From contig NZ_CP012670.1 of assembly GCF_004135735.1 (NCBI RefSeq), forward strand, positions 3,617,501 to 3,681,500: DNA of 64,000 bases. Reading direction: 5' to 3'. A program made the position numbers and the translations under genes. Every line of letters begins with the position of its first letter. Position 1 is the first letter of the stretch. This stretch comes from Sorangium cellulosum. Lineage in GTDB: Bacteria > Myxococcota_A > Polyangia > Polyangiales > Polyangiaceae. Shown here piece after piece: positions 34,632-43,068 of this stretch. The notes under the pieces were generated by a model. It was not told the DNA's origin. It searched no databases and worked only from the letters and a program-made list of their open reading frames with translations.

Positions 34632-34948
34632 TCAGAGCCTGCCGGACACCAGGATCAGTCGATGACCGAGGAGCGCACCCACGTCTTCGACGAATCGCGG
34701 GCCGAGCGGGGCCAGTTCCAGAAGCGGACCCCAAGCGCGCTGAAGCCATAGGGCGGGTCGTACTCCCAACGATCGACAGCGCGATCCGCGCCGCAGCTCG
34801 GGCAGGTGAGCAGACCCGGGCCCGCTCGCTCGTACCACTCCGCCACGGCGTGGCCCCATTCCGGAGGCGCCTCCCGCCGGAACCCGCAGCTCGGGCAGAT
34901 GAGCTCGCACCCTCCCTCGCCCCCGCGCAACGGGCGGCAGACGTACAC
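34632..34948 (-). pseudogene. Frameshifted zinc-ribbon protein gene
   Basis: From a GTG at 34948 (VYVCRPLRGGEG) the frame shows two Cys pairs, ICPSCGFRR and LTCPSCGADR, a zinc-ribbon arrangement, then YDPPYGFSALGVRFWNWP. At about 34718 the coding sense moves one frame and continues PLGPRFVEDVGALLGHRLILVSGRL to a stop at 34632. A single missing base in TGGCCCCGCTC explains the change. The intact protein would be about 105 residues, cytoplasmic, with unknown role. A sequencing error cannot be excluded. Confidence 0.55.
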
Positions 34949-35270
34949 GATCGACGCGCCGATCGAGGAGCTCCCGGTGGTGGCCTCATTGGCCCTTTTC
35001 GCACCCATGGTTCCACGGATTTGCGATGCAAGAAGGCCACCACCGAGCTCCCCGTCTCGAAGGCCGGCGATGTCATGAGCCTGCGTTGCCGCTACGACCG
35101 CACGCTGCATCGGCGCCAGGAGAGAGCTGTTCGACCTCCGGCGCGCAGCAGCGATCCAGAATCTCGAGGCGGCCCAACGCCTGATGCAGCAGGCAGCGTA
35201 ACCTGTCGGAAGTAGAGGATTTTCAGTATGTTCGGCGCGCCAGGGGCGCCAGGGGCCACCAGCCACCCCT
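34949..35270. other. Gene-free stretch with a possible 3' gene fragment
   Basis: No intact gene. A plus-strand frame ending RRELFDLRRAAAIQNLEAAQRLMQQAA (stop near 35202) reads like the C-terminal end of a helical protein but has no start or upstream body. No terminator was seen. Confidence 0.35.
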
Positions 35271-35756
35271 TCATCGAGCTTCGTAAACAAGCGTCTCCAC
35301 GACCTCTTCCGGAGAAGAATTGTTCTTCACCCAGATATCTTCGATCGTCTCGGCGCCGTCGAGCTCGATTCCCTTTTCGCTCAACACCGCAGCCGCTCTC
35401 CCGCGATCAATCTCAAGGACCCTGAACGAGTCGGAGATCGGGGCCCTCGTCACCTTCTCCAGGACAATCAAATCCACCGGAAGCTGAGCTCTTTCGAGTA
35501 CAATGAGCCCAGCGGACGATATGGCCACAGCGACAGCCGCGATGACAAAATTCGTCTTTCCGAAATAGTTCCTCATGCTTCTCCAGTTGATCACCACATG
35601 GAGAAATGCAAATAGTACGAAGGTCAGCCCCAGCACCTCATGCAGTACCTCCGTAAAGCCATCTGCCAGGTGAAAGAACATCAACACGCCGGAGGACCCG
35701 ACAGAGACGAAGATCAGCGCGAGAAAAGGGGTTACCCAGTTCCTGTTTATCTTCAT
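35271..35756 (-). CDS. DUF4405-type membrane protein
   Basis: 161 residues from ATG 35756 with GCGAGG upstream. Three membrane helices: WVTPFLALIFVSVGSSGVLMFF, VLHEVLGLTFVLFAFLHVVINW and FVIAAVAVAISSAGLIVLE, with His residues at helix ends (FFHLADG, VLHEVLG, FLHVVINW) that could bind haem as in cytochrome b561-like DUF4405 proteins. A soluble C-terminal part of about 65 residues faces outside (FRVLEIDRGRAAAVLSEKGIELDGAETI), with a small alpha-beta repeat-like look. G+C is near 52%. It follows the AttH/CrtC-like gene by 28 bases and is probably cotranscribed. Confidence 0.72.
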   Translation of the reverse strand: MKINRNWVTPFLALIFVSVGSSGVLMFFHLADGFTEVLHEVLGLTFVLFAFLHVVINWRSMRNYFGKTNFVIAAVAVAISSAGLIVLERAQLPVDLIVLEKVTRAPISDSFRVLEIDRGRAAAVLSEKGIELDGAETIEDIWVKNNSSPEEVVETLVYEAR

Positions 35757-35784
35757 GTTAAACCTCGCCCTGCGGTAAGCCGTG

Positions 35785-36822
35785 TCAACCAAGACGCGCG
35801 AGCCGCGACAAAACGAGCCTCATTCGCTCAGCGCGATTCGATTTCCAGTCTCCAACCATCTCCACATAGCAGCGTCCGCCCACGGACTCCCCGCCTACCA
35901 TGCCGCGAATGTGACAGACCCCTTCGTAGCGCGCGTGAAGAACCCCTACGATTTCTTGCCCTTTCGGCTCTGCTGTCACTTCAAGCTCAAGGCCGAGCGC
36001 TGGAGCCCTGACAAGCCACCTCGTGGGGAATTTGCATCCACTCCTCGGGCTCTGCCAAAAGTCGAACGAGCTCTCGGCGAGAGGAACCAGATCGGTCACG
36101 ATGTGCCGGCCACGGCCGTCTACGACAGTAACCCATGAGTCGGTTCGTCCGTCTTCGTCGACCACATCCCAAAGGCTTACGAACCAACCATTGCTGAGGT
36201 TGAGATCCATCCACGTCCACCTCCCGCGCGGCGGACCCAGCGGCTGATCTTGCCACTGACGATCGAACCAGCTTACGCCTGATACAGGATGGTCCATTCC
36301 GTCAATCCTGATACTCCCCGTCGTGCCAAGATCCGGAATCGAGTACTGGAATACATCCATCCCAAGCATGTCGAACCGACCCGTCCCTCTATTGAAGAGG
36401 GGATGCCCATGGGCCTTCATGTTCAAGTCGATTCGAATATCTTCTGTGTCTGCTTTGACAATGAGGTTGTCAAGCGTGCCGCCCATGAAGGCGATTGGCG
36501 CCCTCACCTCGAAGCGGCTCCGGGAGGCCTTCGAGCGAATCATCGAGTATAGATTGGTTTGGACGCGGTAGGCGCCCGTGTCCTCGCAGGTCACGCTGAC
36601 CGCGCTGTCCAGGGCAACGGTGAATCCATTGATGCCAATCGCCAGCAGGTGAACGAGATAGCTGAACCTTGCTCCGCGAGACTCCAGGTGCCCGACCGCG
36701 AACCATGAGTTCATCGTGTGAGCTGGCTTATGAGCCAGATCCATGTCGACATCGACCGCCGGCCTGGCCCCCTCCGGCGCACCTGCAAACGGAAGTGAAT
36801 TGTTGATTTCATTTGCCTTCAT
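35785..36822 (-). CDS. Lipocalin-like AttH/CrtC family protein
   Basis: 345 residues; ATG 36822 follows GGAGG. The signature of the AttH/CrtC (carotenoid 1,2-hydratase-like) family is visible: VSGVSWFDRQWQDQPL then GRWTWMDLNLSNGWFVSLWDVVDEDGR, and earlier FSYLVHLLAIGINGFT. These two-barrel proteins hydrate carotenoids or bind lipids; the substrate here is unknown. No signal peptide is apparent, although many relatives are exported. G+C is about 57%, lower than the surroundings, so the pair with the DUF4405 gene was probably acquired together. Its upstream region has a promoter flanked by two operator-like sites shared with the monooxygenase gene at 37434-38915. Confidence 0.8.
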   Translation of the reverse strand: MKANEINNSLPFAGAPEGARPAVDVDMDLAHKPAHTMNSWFAVGHLESRGARFSYLVHLLAIGINGFTVALDSAVSVTCEDTGAYRVQTNLYSMIRSKASRSRFEVRAPIAFMGGTLDNLIVKADTEDIRIDLNMKAHGHPLFNRGTGRFDMLGMDVFQYSIPDLGTTGSIRIDGMDHPVSGVSWFDRQWQDQPLGPPRGRWTWMDLNLSNGWFVSLWDVVDEDGRTDSWVTVVDGRGRHIVTDLVPLAESSFDFWQSPRSGCKFPTRWLVRAPALGLELEVTAEPKGQEIVGVLHARYEGVCHIRGMVGGESVGGRCYVEMVGDWKSNRAERMRLVLSRLARLG

Positions 36823-36983
36823 GGCACCTCCCAGGAACAGAGACAGACAACCTCGCTCACGAAAACACCGAGATGGCGGCCGCGATCATCCCGGCCGGCT
36901 CGGTACCAGCAGCGCTGTTCATGGAGATCCTCAGCAGATGGTGTGCGGCTGCTGAACGCCGCCCGCGCACATGCGGTCAGTGA

Positions 36984-37042
36984 GTGTATTGTACACATAA
37001 ATCCGAGCGTGGCGCGCGTCAAGAAAAATGTGTACGATGCAC
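36984..37042 (-). promoter_or_regulatory. Promoter with two operator-like sites, upstream of the AttH/DUF4405 operon
   Basis: On the minus strand TTGACG (37022-37017) and TATGTG (36999-36994) are 17 bases apart. Two near-palindromes with the form GTGTA-N3-TRCAC lie at 36984-36996 (GTGTATTGTACAC, over the -10 box) and 37030-37042 (GTGTACGATGCAC, upstream of the -35 box), centres 46 bases apart. The same layout occurs at 39004-39062. Confidence 0.65.
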
Positions 37043-37433
37043 CCGATGCGCGCCTCTGCTCGTTGCATGACGACTTGCGCGCGCCCGGCGCCAGCCCGAC
37101 AAAGCGGCACGGGTTTGCTGTGAGAACGAGCCCGAGGCGCCGCCGCGGCGCGCGAGCGACCCCGCCGTCGCGGCGAGCGGCCTCGCGCCGCCGGGCTCGG
37201 CGGCGCCGCCCGCCTCGCCGCGGCCGCCGGCGCGGCCCGCGCTCGCTCCGCCGAGGCGCCTGCTCGCGCAGCCCGGTCGCACCGACGCGCTGGAGTGGGC
37301 GAGCGACGGCGCGCCGGGCACGAGCCACGCCATCGAGGCGGCCGTCGGCAAGCTCTACCGCGGCACGCCTGTCGACCCGGAGCCGAGCGCGTACAGGCCG
37401 ATCCAGTCCATGCTCCTCCCACCTCCGCCCCCG
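37043..37433 (+). other. Unrecognised open fragment, no intact gene
   Basis: A plus-strand frame from about 37139 reads Ala/Pro-rich sequence then LLAQPGRTDALEWASDGAPGT and AIEAAVGKLYRGTPVDPEP, which looks protein-like, but it has no start and no stop before it enters the antisense of the monooxygenase gene. It is probably a truncated gene joined to the following unit. Confidence 0.35.
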
Positions 37434-38915
37434 TCAGGGCATCGGGTACACGAGCGAGAGCCCGGCGACGCACATCTCGTCGAACGTGCTCCCCTCGCCG
37501 TAGGCCACGTCGATCGTCGAGATCATATGCGCCTCCTTGAGCGCCTTGACCACGTACGGGTTCTCCGTCGAGTTATTGTACGTGCACCGGATCCGGAGCA
37601 CATCGCCCGGCTCGAGCGTCGGGAGCGTCTCGATGGGCGCGTCGTACGAGTACGAGCGCTGCCAGCCGAACTCCCAGTTCGGCGCGTGCGCCAGGCACTC
37701 CTCCTTGGGTTGGTCGGGGGAGCCGCTCGCCCGCGTGACCGTCACCTTCTCGTCGATGCCCAGGTAGTGCATGTGCAGAAATTCGCCATAGACGCGCGTG
37801 CCCGGCGGGAACGGCATCCGTTGCGATGCGGGCGAGTCCGGGGCCGGGATCGTGAGCTGCTGCGTCTCCACGTGGTCCTTGCTGTCCGCGGGGATCAGGA
37901 ACTCGACGCCGTTCTCGTCGCCCGGACCCGGTAGCAGCCCGAAGCCAAGCTCGCCGACCGGATCATCGAAGTTGCCGATCAGGTGGTACAGGAAGCCGTA
38001 CTTCGGCTTCTCTCTGGTGAGCCTGAGCTGGATGCGCGTCAGGTCCGGGTCGGCCGTCGTGCCGGCGGGGTGATAGTGGATCTGCATCATGAGGAGCGAC
38101 CCCTTCGGGATCAGCTGACCCACGCCCTCGGGCAGATCGACCGGGTCGGCGCCGGGAGCCCAGGCCGTGAGCATCTGGAGCTCATCAATCTCCACGCCAT
38201 TCGGGACGTCGCCGGCGCCACACGAAAAGCTCCCGTCGGGGCCGGCCAGGCTCGCGAACCTCCGCTCCGGATCGATGGCGAGGATCCCATGGTGAACGAC
38301 CTTGTGGTTGCCGGGCACCATCTGTAGACCATTCAGGTACTGGTCCTCGGTGAGCCCGGGATCGATGACGAAGCAGCGGAACTCGTCCTGCTCACCGGAG
38401 GTGACGTAGGGCTCGTTCGGGTGAACCTCGAGGGTCATGCCCGGCAGGTCGGGGCTCTTCGGCGCGAACGAGGCGGGCGCGTCCTTCGGATCACCCCTGG
38501 GGGTACCGGCATCGCGCCAGGCCTCCAGCGTGCTGATCTCCTCGTCGGAGAGGCGGATGTCGCCCTTCCACGCGTGGCGGGTCGAGCACTCGTCCGTGTC
38601 ACGCACGGCGAAGGGCGGCATCGTGCCCGCCTTGATCGACTGGACCATGAGCGCCGCGACAGCCTTGGCGTTCTCGTACGAGGTCAAGCTGAAGGGCGCG
38701 ATATTGCCGGCGGAGTGGCAGCCCATGCAGCTCCTCTGCAGGATGGGCTCGACGTCTTTGTGGAACGTGGGGCTGCTCCCGGTAGCCTGGGGCTCCGTGG
38801 GCTCGTCGCCCCCGGAGCAGCCGGTGAGCGAGGCGGCGGCTGGCAGGGCGAGGGCGAGGGTGAGGGCGGACGGCAAGACTCGGGCGACGGGACGCGAACG
38901 TCTTGAAGCAGGCAT
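37434..38915 (-). CDS. Cytochrome c / copper type II monooxygenase fusion lipoprotein
   Basis: 493 residues with lipobox LTGC (Cys33). An N-terminal cytochrome c-like domain has CMGCH at 63-67 and Met99 in GTMPPF. The rest matches the peptidylglycine alpha-hydroxylating/dopamine beta-monooxygenase fold: His208-His209 (KVVHHGI), His280 and His282 (QIHYH), His381 and His383 (FLHMHYLG) and Met481 (DEMCVAG) correspond to the CuH and CuM ligands. Such enzymes hydroxylate C-H bonds with copper and an electron donor; the fused haem may supply electrons. Periplasmic or surface location follows from the lipobox. It shares its promoter architecture with the AttH/DUF4405 operon. Confidence 0.85.
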   Translation of the reverse strand: MPASRRSRPVARVLPSALTLALALPAAASLTGCSGGDEPTEPQATGSSPTFHKDVEPILQRSCMGCHSAGNIAPFSLTSYENAKAVAALMVQSIKAGTMPPFAVRDTDECSTRHAWKGDIRLSDEEISTLEAWRDAGTPRGDPKDAPASFAPKSPDLPGMTLEVHPNEPYVTSGEQDEFRCFVIDPGLTEDQYLNGLQMVPGNHKVVHHGILAIDPERRFASLAGPDGSFSCGAGDVPNGVEIDELQMLTAWAPGADPVDLPEGVGQLIPKGSLLMMQIHYHPAGTTADPDLTRIQLRLTREKPKYGFLYHLIGNFDDPVGELGFGLLPGPGDENGVEFLIPADSKDHVETQQLTIPAPDSPASQRMPFPPGTRVYGEFLHMHYLGIDEKVTVTRASGSPDQPKEECLAHAPNWEFGWQRSYSYDAPIETLPTLEPGDVLRIRCTYNNSTENPYVVKALKEAHMISTIDVAYGEGSTFDEMCVAGLSLVYPMP

Positions 38916-39003
38916 GAGACCTCCGGGCAGCCGGCTCCTTCACGAGCGGAGGGGCCAGGCGCTTGGCAAGGAGCCACGTCGTGTTCGACTGCGCTCCAGA
39001 TAT

Positions 39004-39062
39004 GTGTACTATGCATATAGTTGTCCCCTCCGGGGTGTCAAGGAAATTTGTGCAAAATACAC
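39004..39062 (-). promoter_or_regulatory. Promoter with two operator-like sites, upstream of the monooxygenase gene
   Basis: On the minus strand TTGACA (39041-39036) and TATGCA (39017-39012) are 18 bases apart. Operator-like sites lie at 39004-39016 (GTGTACTATGCAT, over the -10 box) and 39050-39062 (GTGCAAAATACAC, upstream of the -35 box). Their centres are 46 bases apart, as at 36984-37042. Confidence 0.68.
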
Positions 39063-39225
39063 AGATCACGAACCCACTGCGTGAGCGGGGGTTGCCTTCA
39101 CGGGACGCCAACACGCCATGAGGTGAGCGTGGGGACCCTGCTGATGCGCCGCATCGCCACCACCAGGTCCCCCGCGCCAATTCAGGCTTGACGTCTCCGA
39201 GGCGACTGGATCTCCTTTCTCCACC

Positions 39226-40362
39226 ATGAAGACCGCTTTCCCTCGCTTTCGACTCGCCGCATCGACGGCGCTCCTCGTCGCGGTCGCCGCGGCCTGCAGC
39301 AGCGAAGATGCCGATCCTGGCGCGCCAGGTTCGTCGGGCGGCTCGCCGCCAGCCGGCGGAGCAGGAGGGACGGGGGGAGCGGCCGCGAGCAGCGGCGGTG
39401 CGGGTTCAGGCTCGGGCGCCTCGGGCGCCGGAGGAGCTGGCGGCGTTGCTACGGGAGGTCCGTCAGCCGTCAGCACAGGAGCAGGGGGCGGCGGATCGGC
39501 GAGCACGGCATCGGGGGGTTCGGGAGGGGCGGAGCCCGAGAAGGGCGATCGCTCGCCGGAAGGCACCTGCGCGCGCTTCAACGCCGACACCGCCGACATG
39601 AGCGAAGGCACGTGGAGCGGCTCGTTGGATCCCGAGTGCGACCCGGGAGACATCTCTGCCGACGGTCGCGCGAATGCGCTCCGGCTGTTCAACCTGTACC
39701 GCTGGCTAGCGGACTTGCCCCCGGTCGTGACCGAGCCCACCCGCGACGCTCAGGCCCAGGCCTGCGCGCTCATGATGGACGCGAACAATTCGCTCTCGCA
39801 CGAGCCGCCGGAGAGCTGGAAGTGCTACTCGAAGACAGGCGCGGACGGCGCGAGGACGAGCAACATCTCGAGTGGCCCCGGCGTCGCGAGCGTCCTGGGC
39901 TATTTGATCGACCCCGGGAACGAGTCGACCTTCGGCCACCGGCGCATCATCCTTTCGAACGATCTCGGTCCGATCGGCCTCGGCTCTACCGGGAAGAGCG
40001 GCGCCTCCTGCATGCAGAACCTCGGAGGGACGGGGCGCGCCGGGAAGGAGTGGACGGCGTGGCCTCCGCCCGGGGTGTTCCCGATGCAGGCGTATGGCGA
40101 TCGCTGGAGCTCACTCAGCGACACCGGCTGGTCGATTCAGAGCGAGGACATCGAGCTCGAGGACGCGGAGGTCACGATCACGAGCGGCGGAGCCCCTCTG
40201 GCCGTCGACGTGGAGCCGCTCCAGGGGGGCTACGGCTCCACGAACGCCATCCGCATCGTGCCGAACGGTTGGGACCCACAGGCCGGCCAGACCTACTCCG
40301 TGAGCGTCTCGGGAATCTCGGCGGCCATCGCCTACGACGTCGTGTTCGTCGACTGCGGGTAG
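39226..40362 (+). CDS. CAP (SCP/PR1-like) domain lipoprotein
   Basis: 378 residues. Signal peptide with lipobox VAAAC, then about 80 residues of Gly/Ser/Ala linker, then a CAP domain: ANALRLFNLYRWLADLPPVV, AQACALMMDANNSLSHEPP, CYSKTGADGARTSNIS and ESTFGHRRIILSNDLGPIGLG. The GHRR segment and the first-helix pattern are the CAP1/CAP2-type motifs; His in LSHEPP and GHRR may form the conserved tetrad. CAP proteins are extracellular and bind lipids, sterols or polymers. The C-terminal 90 residues (EVTITSGGAPLAVDVEPL) form an added beta domain. Upstream is the divergent monooxygenase promoter. Confidence 0.87.
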   Translation: MKTAFPRFRLAASTALLVAVAAACSSEDADPGAPGSSGGSPPAGGAGGTGGAAASSGGAGSGSGASGAGGAGGVATGGPSAVSTGAGGGGSASTASGGSGGAEPEKGDRSPEGTCARFNADTADMSEGTWSGSLDPECDPGDISADGRANALRLFNLYRWLADLPPVVTEPTRDAQAQACALMMDANNSLSHEPPESWKCYSKTGADGARTSNISSGPGVASVLGYLIDPGNESTFGHRRIILSNDLGPIGLGSTGKSGASCMQNLGGTGRAGKEWTAWPPPGVFPMQAYGDRWSSLSDTGWSIQSEDIELEDAEVTITSGGAPLAVDVEPLQGGYGSTNAIRIVPNGWDPQAGQTYSVSVSGISAAIAYDVVFVDCG

Positions 40363-40429
40363 AGGATCCTCGTTCCCCTTCAGCTCGGGACCGCGAGCGC
40401 GTAGGCAAATCCAGGACGGTGGCCGCCGC

Positions 40430-40981
40430 GTGGACGCTGGGAGAGAGACCGGGACGACCATCGGAGAGGGAGAGGGCGAGACCGGGACGACCATCGGAGA
40501 GGGAGAGGGCGAGACCGGGACGACCATCGGAGAGGGAGAGGGCGAGACCGGGACGACTCCGCCCTCCGATCCTGGCGCCTGGCCGAAGACGGTCACGCTG
40601 GCGGCGCAGGGCATCGGTGTTCTCGGCGAACACGTGCGCTTCTCGGATGGGGCCGTGTCTGACGCTGGAGACCTCGGTGTTCACGCGTTGAGGCATGTCT
40701 CTCTTCAGTCGCCTGTGGACGGGTCGATCTGTGAGATGGGAACGTCCTTCGCCGGGCTGGCGGACATCCCGGTCGACGTGGCTGCTTGCCCCCAGTGGAC
40801 TTCGATCGCGCACCTGAGCGCGACGACGGTCCATGAGAGCGACGAGTCGTACCGCATCGGGCTCGGGTTGCTGGTGTGGGATGCCGAGCACGCTGCGCTC
40901 TACCGGCTCCGGGTGCTCGGCGATTCGCATGATGCGGCCGCTCGCTCGACAGCGACGTTCGAGTACGAGCCGGCGCGTTGA
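40430..40981 (+). CDS. Hypothetical protein with N-terminal tandem repeats
   Basis: 183 residues from GTG 40430. After six residues comes ETGTTIGEGEG three times and a partial fourth copy, then a Cys-containing domain (VTLAAQGIGVLGEHVRFSDGAVSDAGDLGVHALRH ... SYRIGLGLLVWDAEHAALYRLRVLGD) with normal amino-acid balance, so it is probably coding. There is no signal peptide, and the frame stays open upstream into the CAP gene, so the true 5' end may have been lost, the repeats being a former linker. No family recognised. Confidence 0.45.
   Translation: MDAGRETGTTIGEGEGETGTTIGEGEGETGTTIGEGEGETGTTPPSDPGAWPKTVTLAAQGIGVLGEHVRFSDGAVSDAGDLGVHALRHVSLQSPVDGSICEMGTSFAGLADIPVDVAACPQWTSIAHLSATTVHESDESYRIGLGLLVWDAEHAALYRLRVLGDSHDAAARSTATFEYEPAR
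40445..40558 (+). repeat. 33-bp coding minisatellite, 3.5 copies
   Basis: Units start at 40445, 40478 and 40511 and are identical; a 15-base partial copy follows. Each encodes ETGTTIGEGEG. Confidence 0.92.
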
Positions 40982-41120
40982 CGCTCGGCTGCCCACGGAC
41001 GAACCCCGGTCTCGATGGAGTGCGGGCGCACCGAGGTGTTCTTGATGCTGTTCGGGTCGGTCAGCGCGACCTCGCGGCCCCGGCCGGTGAGCCCCGCGTA
41101 GGTGCCGTCCGTCGTCATGT

Positions 41121-41481
41121 ATGTCGCCCGCGCAGCGCGAGCAGGCCGTCGCGGCGTTCCTCGGCTCCGTGTCCCAGGAGGAAATCGACGAGCGCGAGGC
41201 CATGGCCGAGGGGGACCCGCACCTCGCCGCCAAGATGGAGGCCAGGGACACGAGGCGCTCTTCGAGGGAGCGGACGGCCCCCGAGCGCGGCCTCCGCGCG
41301 GGCCCGGGGCCGCCGTGCGCGAGCGAGATCGACGGCGTCGGCGCCACCCCGCAGCCGCGTCGCCGACGCGGTCGATTTCGCCGCGGTCCGTCATGGGGTC
41401 CGCGACGGGCGCAAGCTCGAGCTCGCGTACGTGGACAAGGGCGGCCCGCGGGGCGCTGACGTCCTCGAGGCGCACCCCGCC
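41121..41481 (+). pseudogene. Mosaic of gene fragments (Uma2-like 5' end, dispersed repeat, WYL-like piece)
   Basis: ATG 41121 opens MSPAQREQAVAAFLGSV ... EGDPHLAAKMEARDT, resembling the N-terminus of Uma2-type endonuclease genes common in this group, but similarity stops at about 41250 where a segment repeated at 26600 begins. From about 41350 a plus frame reads AVRHGVRDGRKLELAYVDKGG, similar to the first strand of WYL regulator domains, and then ends against the caspase-like gene. The bases 40982-41120 hold nothing recognisable. Identities are by eye and tentative. Confidence 0.35.
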
Positions 41482-43068
41482 TCAAAGGCCCATGCCGACG
41501 CCCACGCGGAGCCGCATGGCCAGCGCAGGGGCGACCTCGCCCTCCTCGCTGCCCGCGCGTTGCTGCTTGAAGACGTAGGTCTGCGCGGCCGCCTCGGCGA
41601 CGAGGTAAAAGCCCTCCAGCACATCGATGTTCACCCCGGTGTCGACGCCGAACGCCCCTGCCAGGCCATGGCGGTCGGGCGCACGCCCGGCGGTCTCGAA
41701 CCGCTGCGTCAGGACGGCGAGGCCGACGTCCACGCCGACGCCGACGCTGATCACGGGCAGATCCCAGGAGCGGGACAGGCGCACGTCCAGGCCGAGCTCA
41801 TCGTCGCTCGCCGTGAGGTGCTCGTTCTGAAAGGCGCTGCGGCACGCGCTGAGCCGCGGCGCGACGCCGAAGCGCTGGAGCTCGATCCCGTACCCGACGA
41901 AGCCGCCGTGACAGAGCGAATCCCCCGGGACAAGGGGCGTCCTTAGCTGATAGCCCGCCACCGGCCCGTGCGCGACCTCGCGGACGCCGCCGCCCTTGCG
42001 CACGAGCCGAGCGAACCTGACGCGGCTCAACCGCTCGTCGCCGACATCCATCGTTTGCCCGGCCCCGGCCTCGACGCTCCCCTCCAAAAGAAAATCGGGG
42101 CCTCGACCGCGGACGAAGTAACGGCCAGGGCGGAGGCTGACGGTCCGCGTGGCGTCGCTCGCCCCCACCTCGGCCACCACCGGACCCTCGCTGGAGTCTC
42201 GCATCAGGAGGTAGGCTCTGCCGGGCGGAAAGCGGAGCACGCCCCGGAGCGACGCATGGACCGGCAGCTCCGTCAGGACGAGCTTGCCTTGCCCGCGGAG
42301 GTCGTAGCGGAAGGTGGGGTGTTGCGCGCCGGCCCACGTGCGGCTCGTGGCGCGCAAGGTGCTCTCGTACGCGTGGCGGTAGGCCTCCTCGAGGGAGACG
42401 GCTCCGTCTCGATCCGCGTCGGCCGTGCCGAGCAAGCCCGAGACCAGCGCGTGGGTGAAGAACGACCCTTTGAGCTCATCGGACTCCTGAGCGTCCTCGT
42501 TTCCGGAGCTCGACGTGAGCGTCACCATCCCTTGCCCGGCGAGCCGCTGATCGAGGTTGATGACGAAGGGGGGCGCGCTCGTGCCGCCCTTGACGCGCGT
42601 CAGCGCCCCGGAGCGGCACGAGTCGACGATCAAGAGTCGCGCCGAGGCGGCCGAGCCGCGGACGAGCTGCTCGAACTCCGTCAGCGAGAGCGGCGTCGGC
42701 CCGAGGTGGAGCGCGCTCGCGTCGGCGTGGCCCGAGTAATAGACGAGATAGAGGACATCGGTGTCCGGGCTCGACACGGCCGCGCGGACCCGGTCGTTCA
42801 TCGTGATGAGCGTGCGCCGGACCGTCTCCGCGCCCTCGCTCCGCAAGAGCACCAGGTTCGCCGGGGGAAAGCCGCCGAGGTCCTTGAGGACATCGTACAT
42901 CTTCGCCGCGTCGTCCTCCGCATAGCGGAGCTCCACCTCGCCCTTCTCCCCGGCGTTGTTGCCGATGAGCACCGCGAAGCGCTCGATGCGCGCCTCCGCC
43001 GGGGCCGCCGAGGCGACGGCCAGGCCGCACGCCGCGGCGGCGAGCGCCGCCCTGCGACCGAGGATCAC
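41482..43068 (-). CDS. Secreted caspase-like protease (peptidase C14 family) with C-terminal beta-rich domain
   Basis: 528 residues from GTG 43068, overlapping the previous stop (GTGA). A signal peptide ends near ASAAPAEA. The caspase fold follows: FAVLIGNNAGEKGEVELRYAEDDA, VLYLVYYSGHADASAL with catalytic His114, and ARLLIVDSCRSGAL with catalytic Cys151. An EF-hand-like loop DADRDGAVSLEE lies at 217-228, as in calcium-dependent metacaspases. The last 200 residues are beta-rich and may form an outer-membrane barrel or a secreted domain. It is the last gene of a unit with an ECF sigma factor and a DUF4384 membrane protein. Proteolytic targets are unknown. Confidence 0.87.
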   Translation of the reverse strand: MILGRRAALAAAACGLAVASAAPAEARIERFAVLIGNNAGEKGEVELRYAEDDAAKMYDVLKDLGGFPPANLVLLRSEGAETVRRTLITMNDRVRAAVSSPDTDVLYLVYYSGHADASALHLGPTPLSLTEFEQLVRGSAASARLLIVDSCRSGALTRVKGGTSAPPFVINLDQRLAGQGMVTLTSSSGNEDAQESDELKGSFFTHALVSGLLGTADADRDGAVSLEEAYRHAYESTLRATSRTWAGAQHPTFRYDLRGQGKLVLTELPVHASLRGVLRFPPGRAYLLMRDSSEGPVVAEVGASDATRTVSLRPGRYFVRGRGPDFLLEGSVEAGAGQTMDVGDERLSRVRFARLVRKGGGVREVAHGPVAGYQLRTPLVPGDSLCHGGFVGYGIELQRFGVAPRLSACRSAFQNEHLTASDDELGLDVRLSRSWDLPVISVGVGVDVGLAVLTQRFETAGRAPDRHGLAGAFGVDTGVNIDVLEGFYLVAEAAAQTYVFKQQRAGSEEGEVAPALAMRLRVGVGMGL

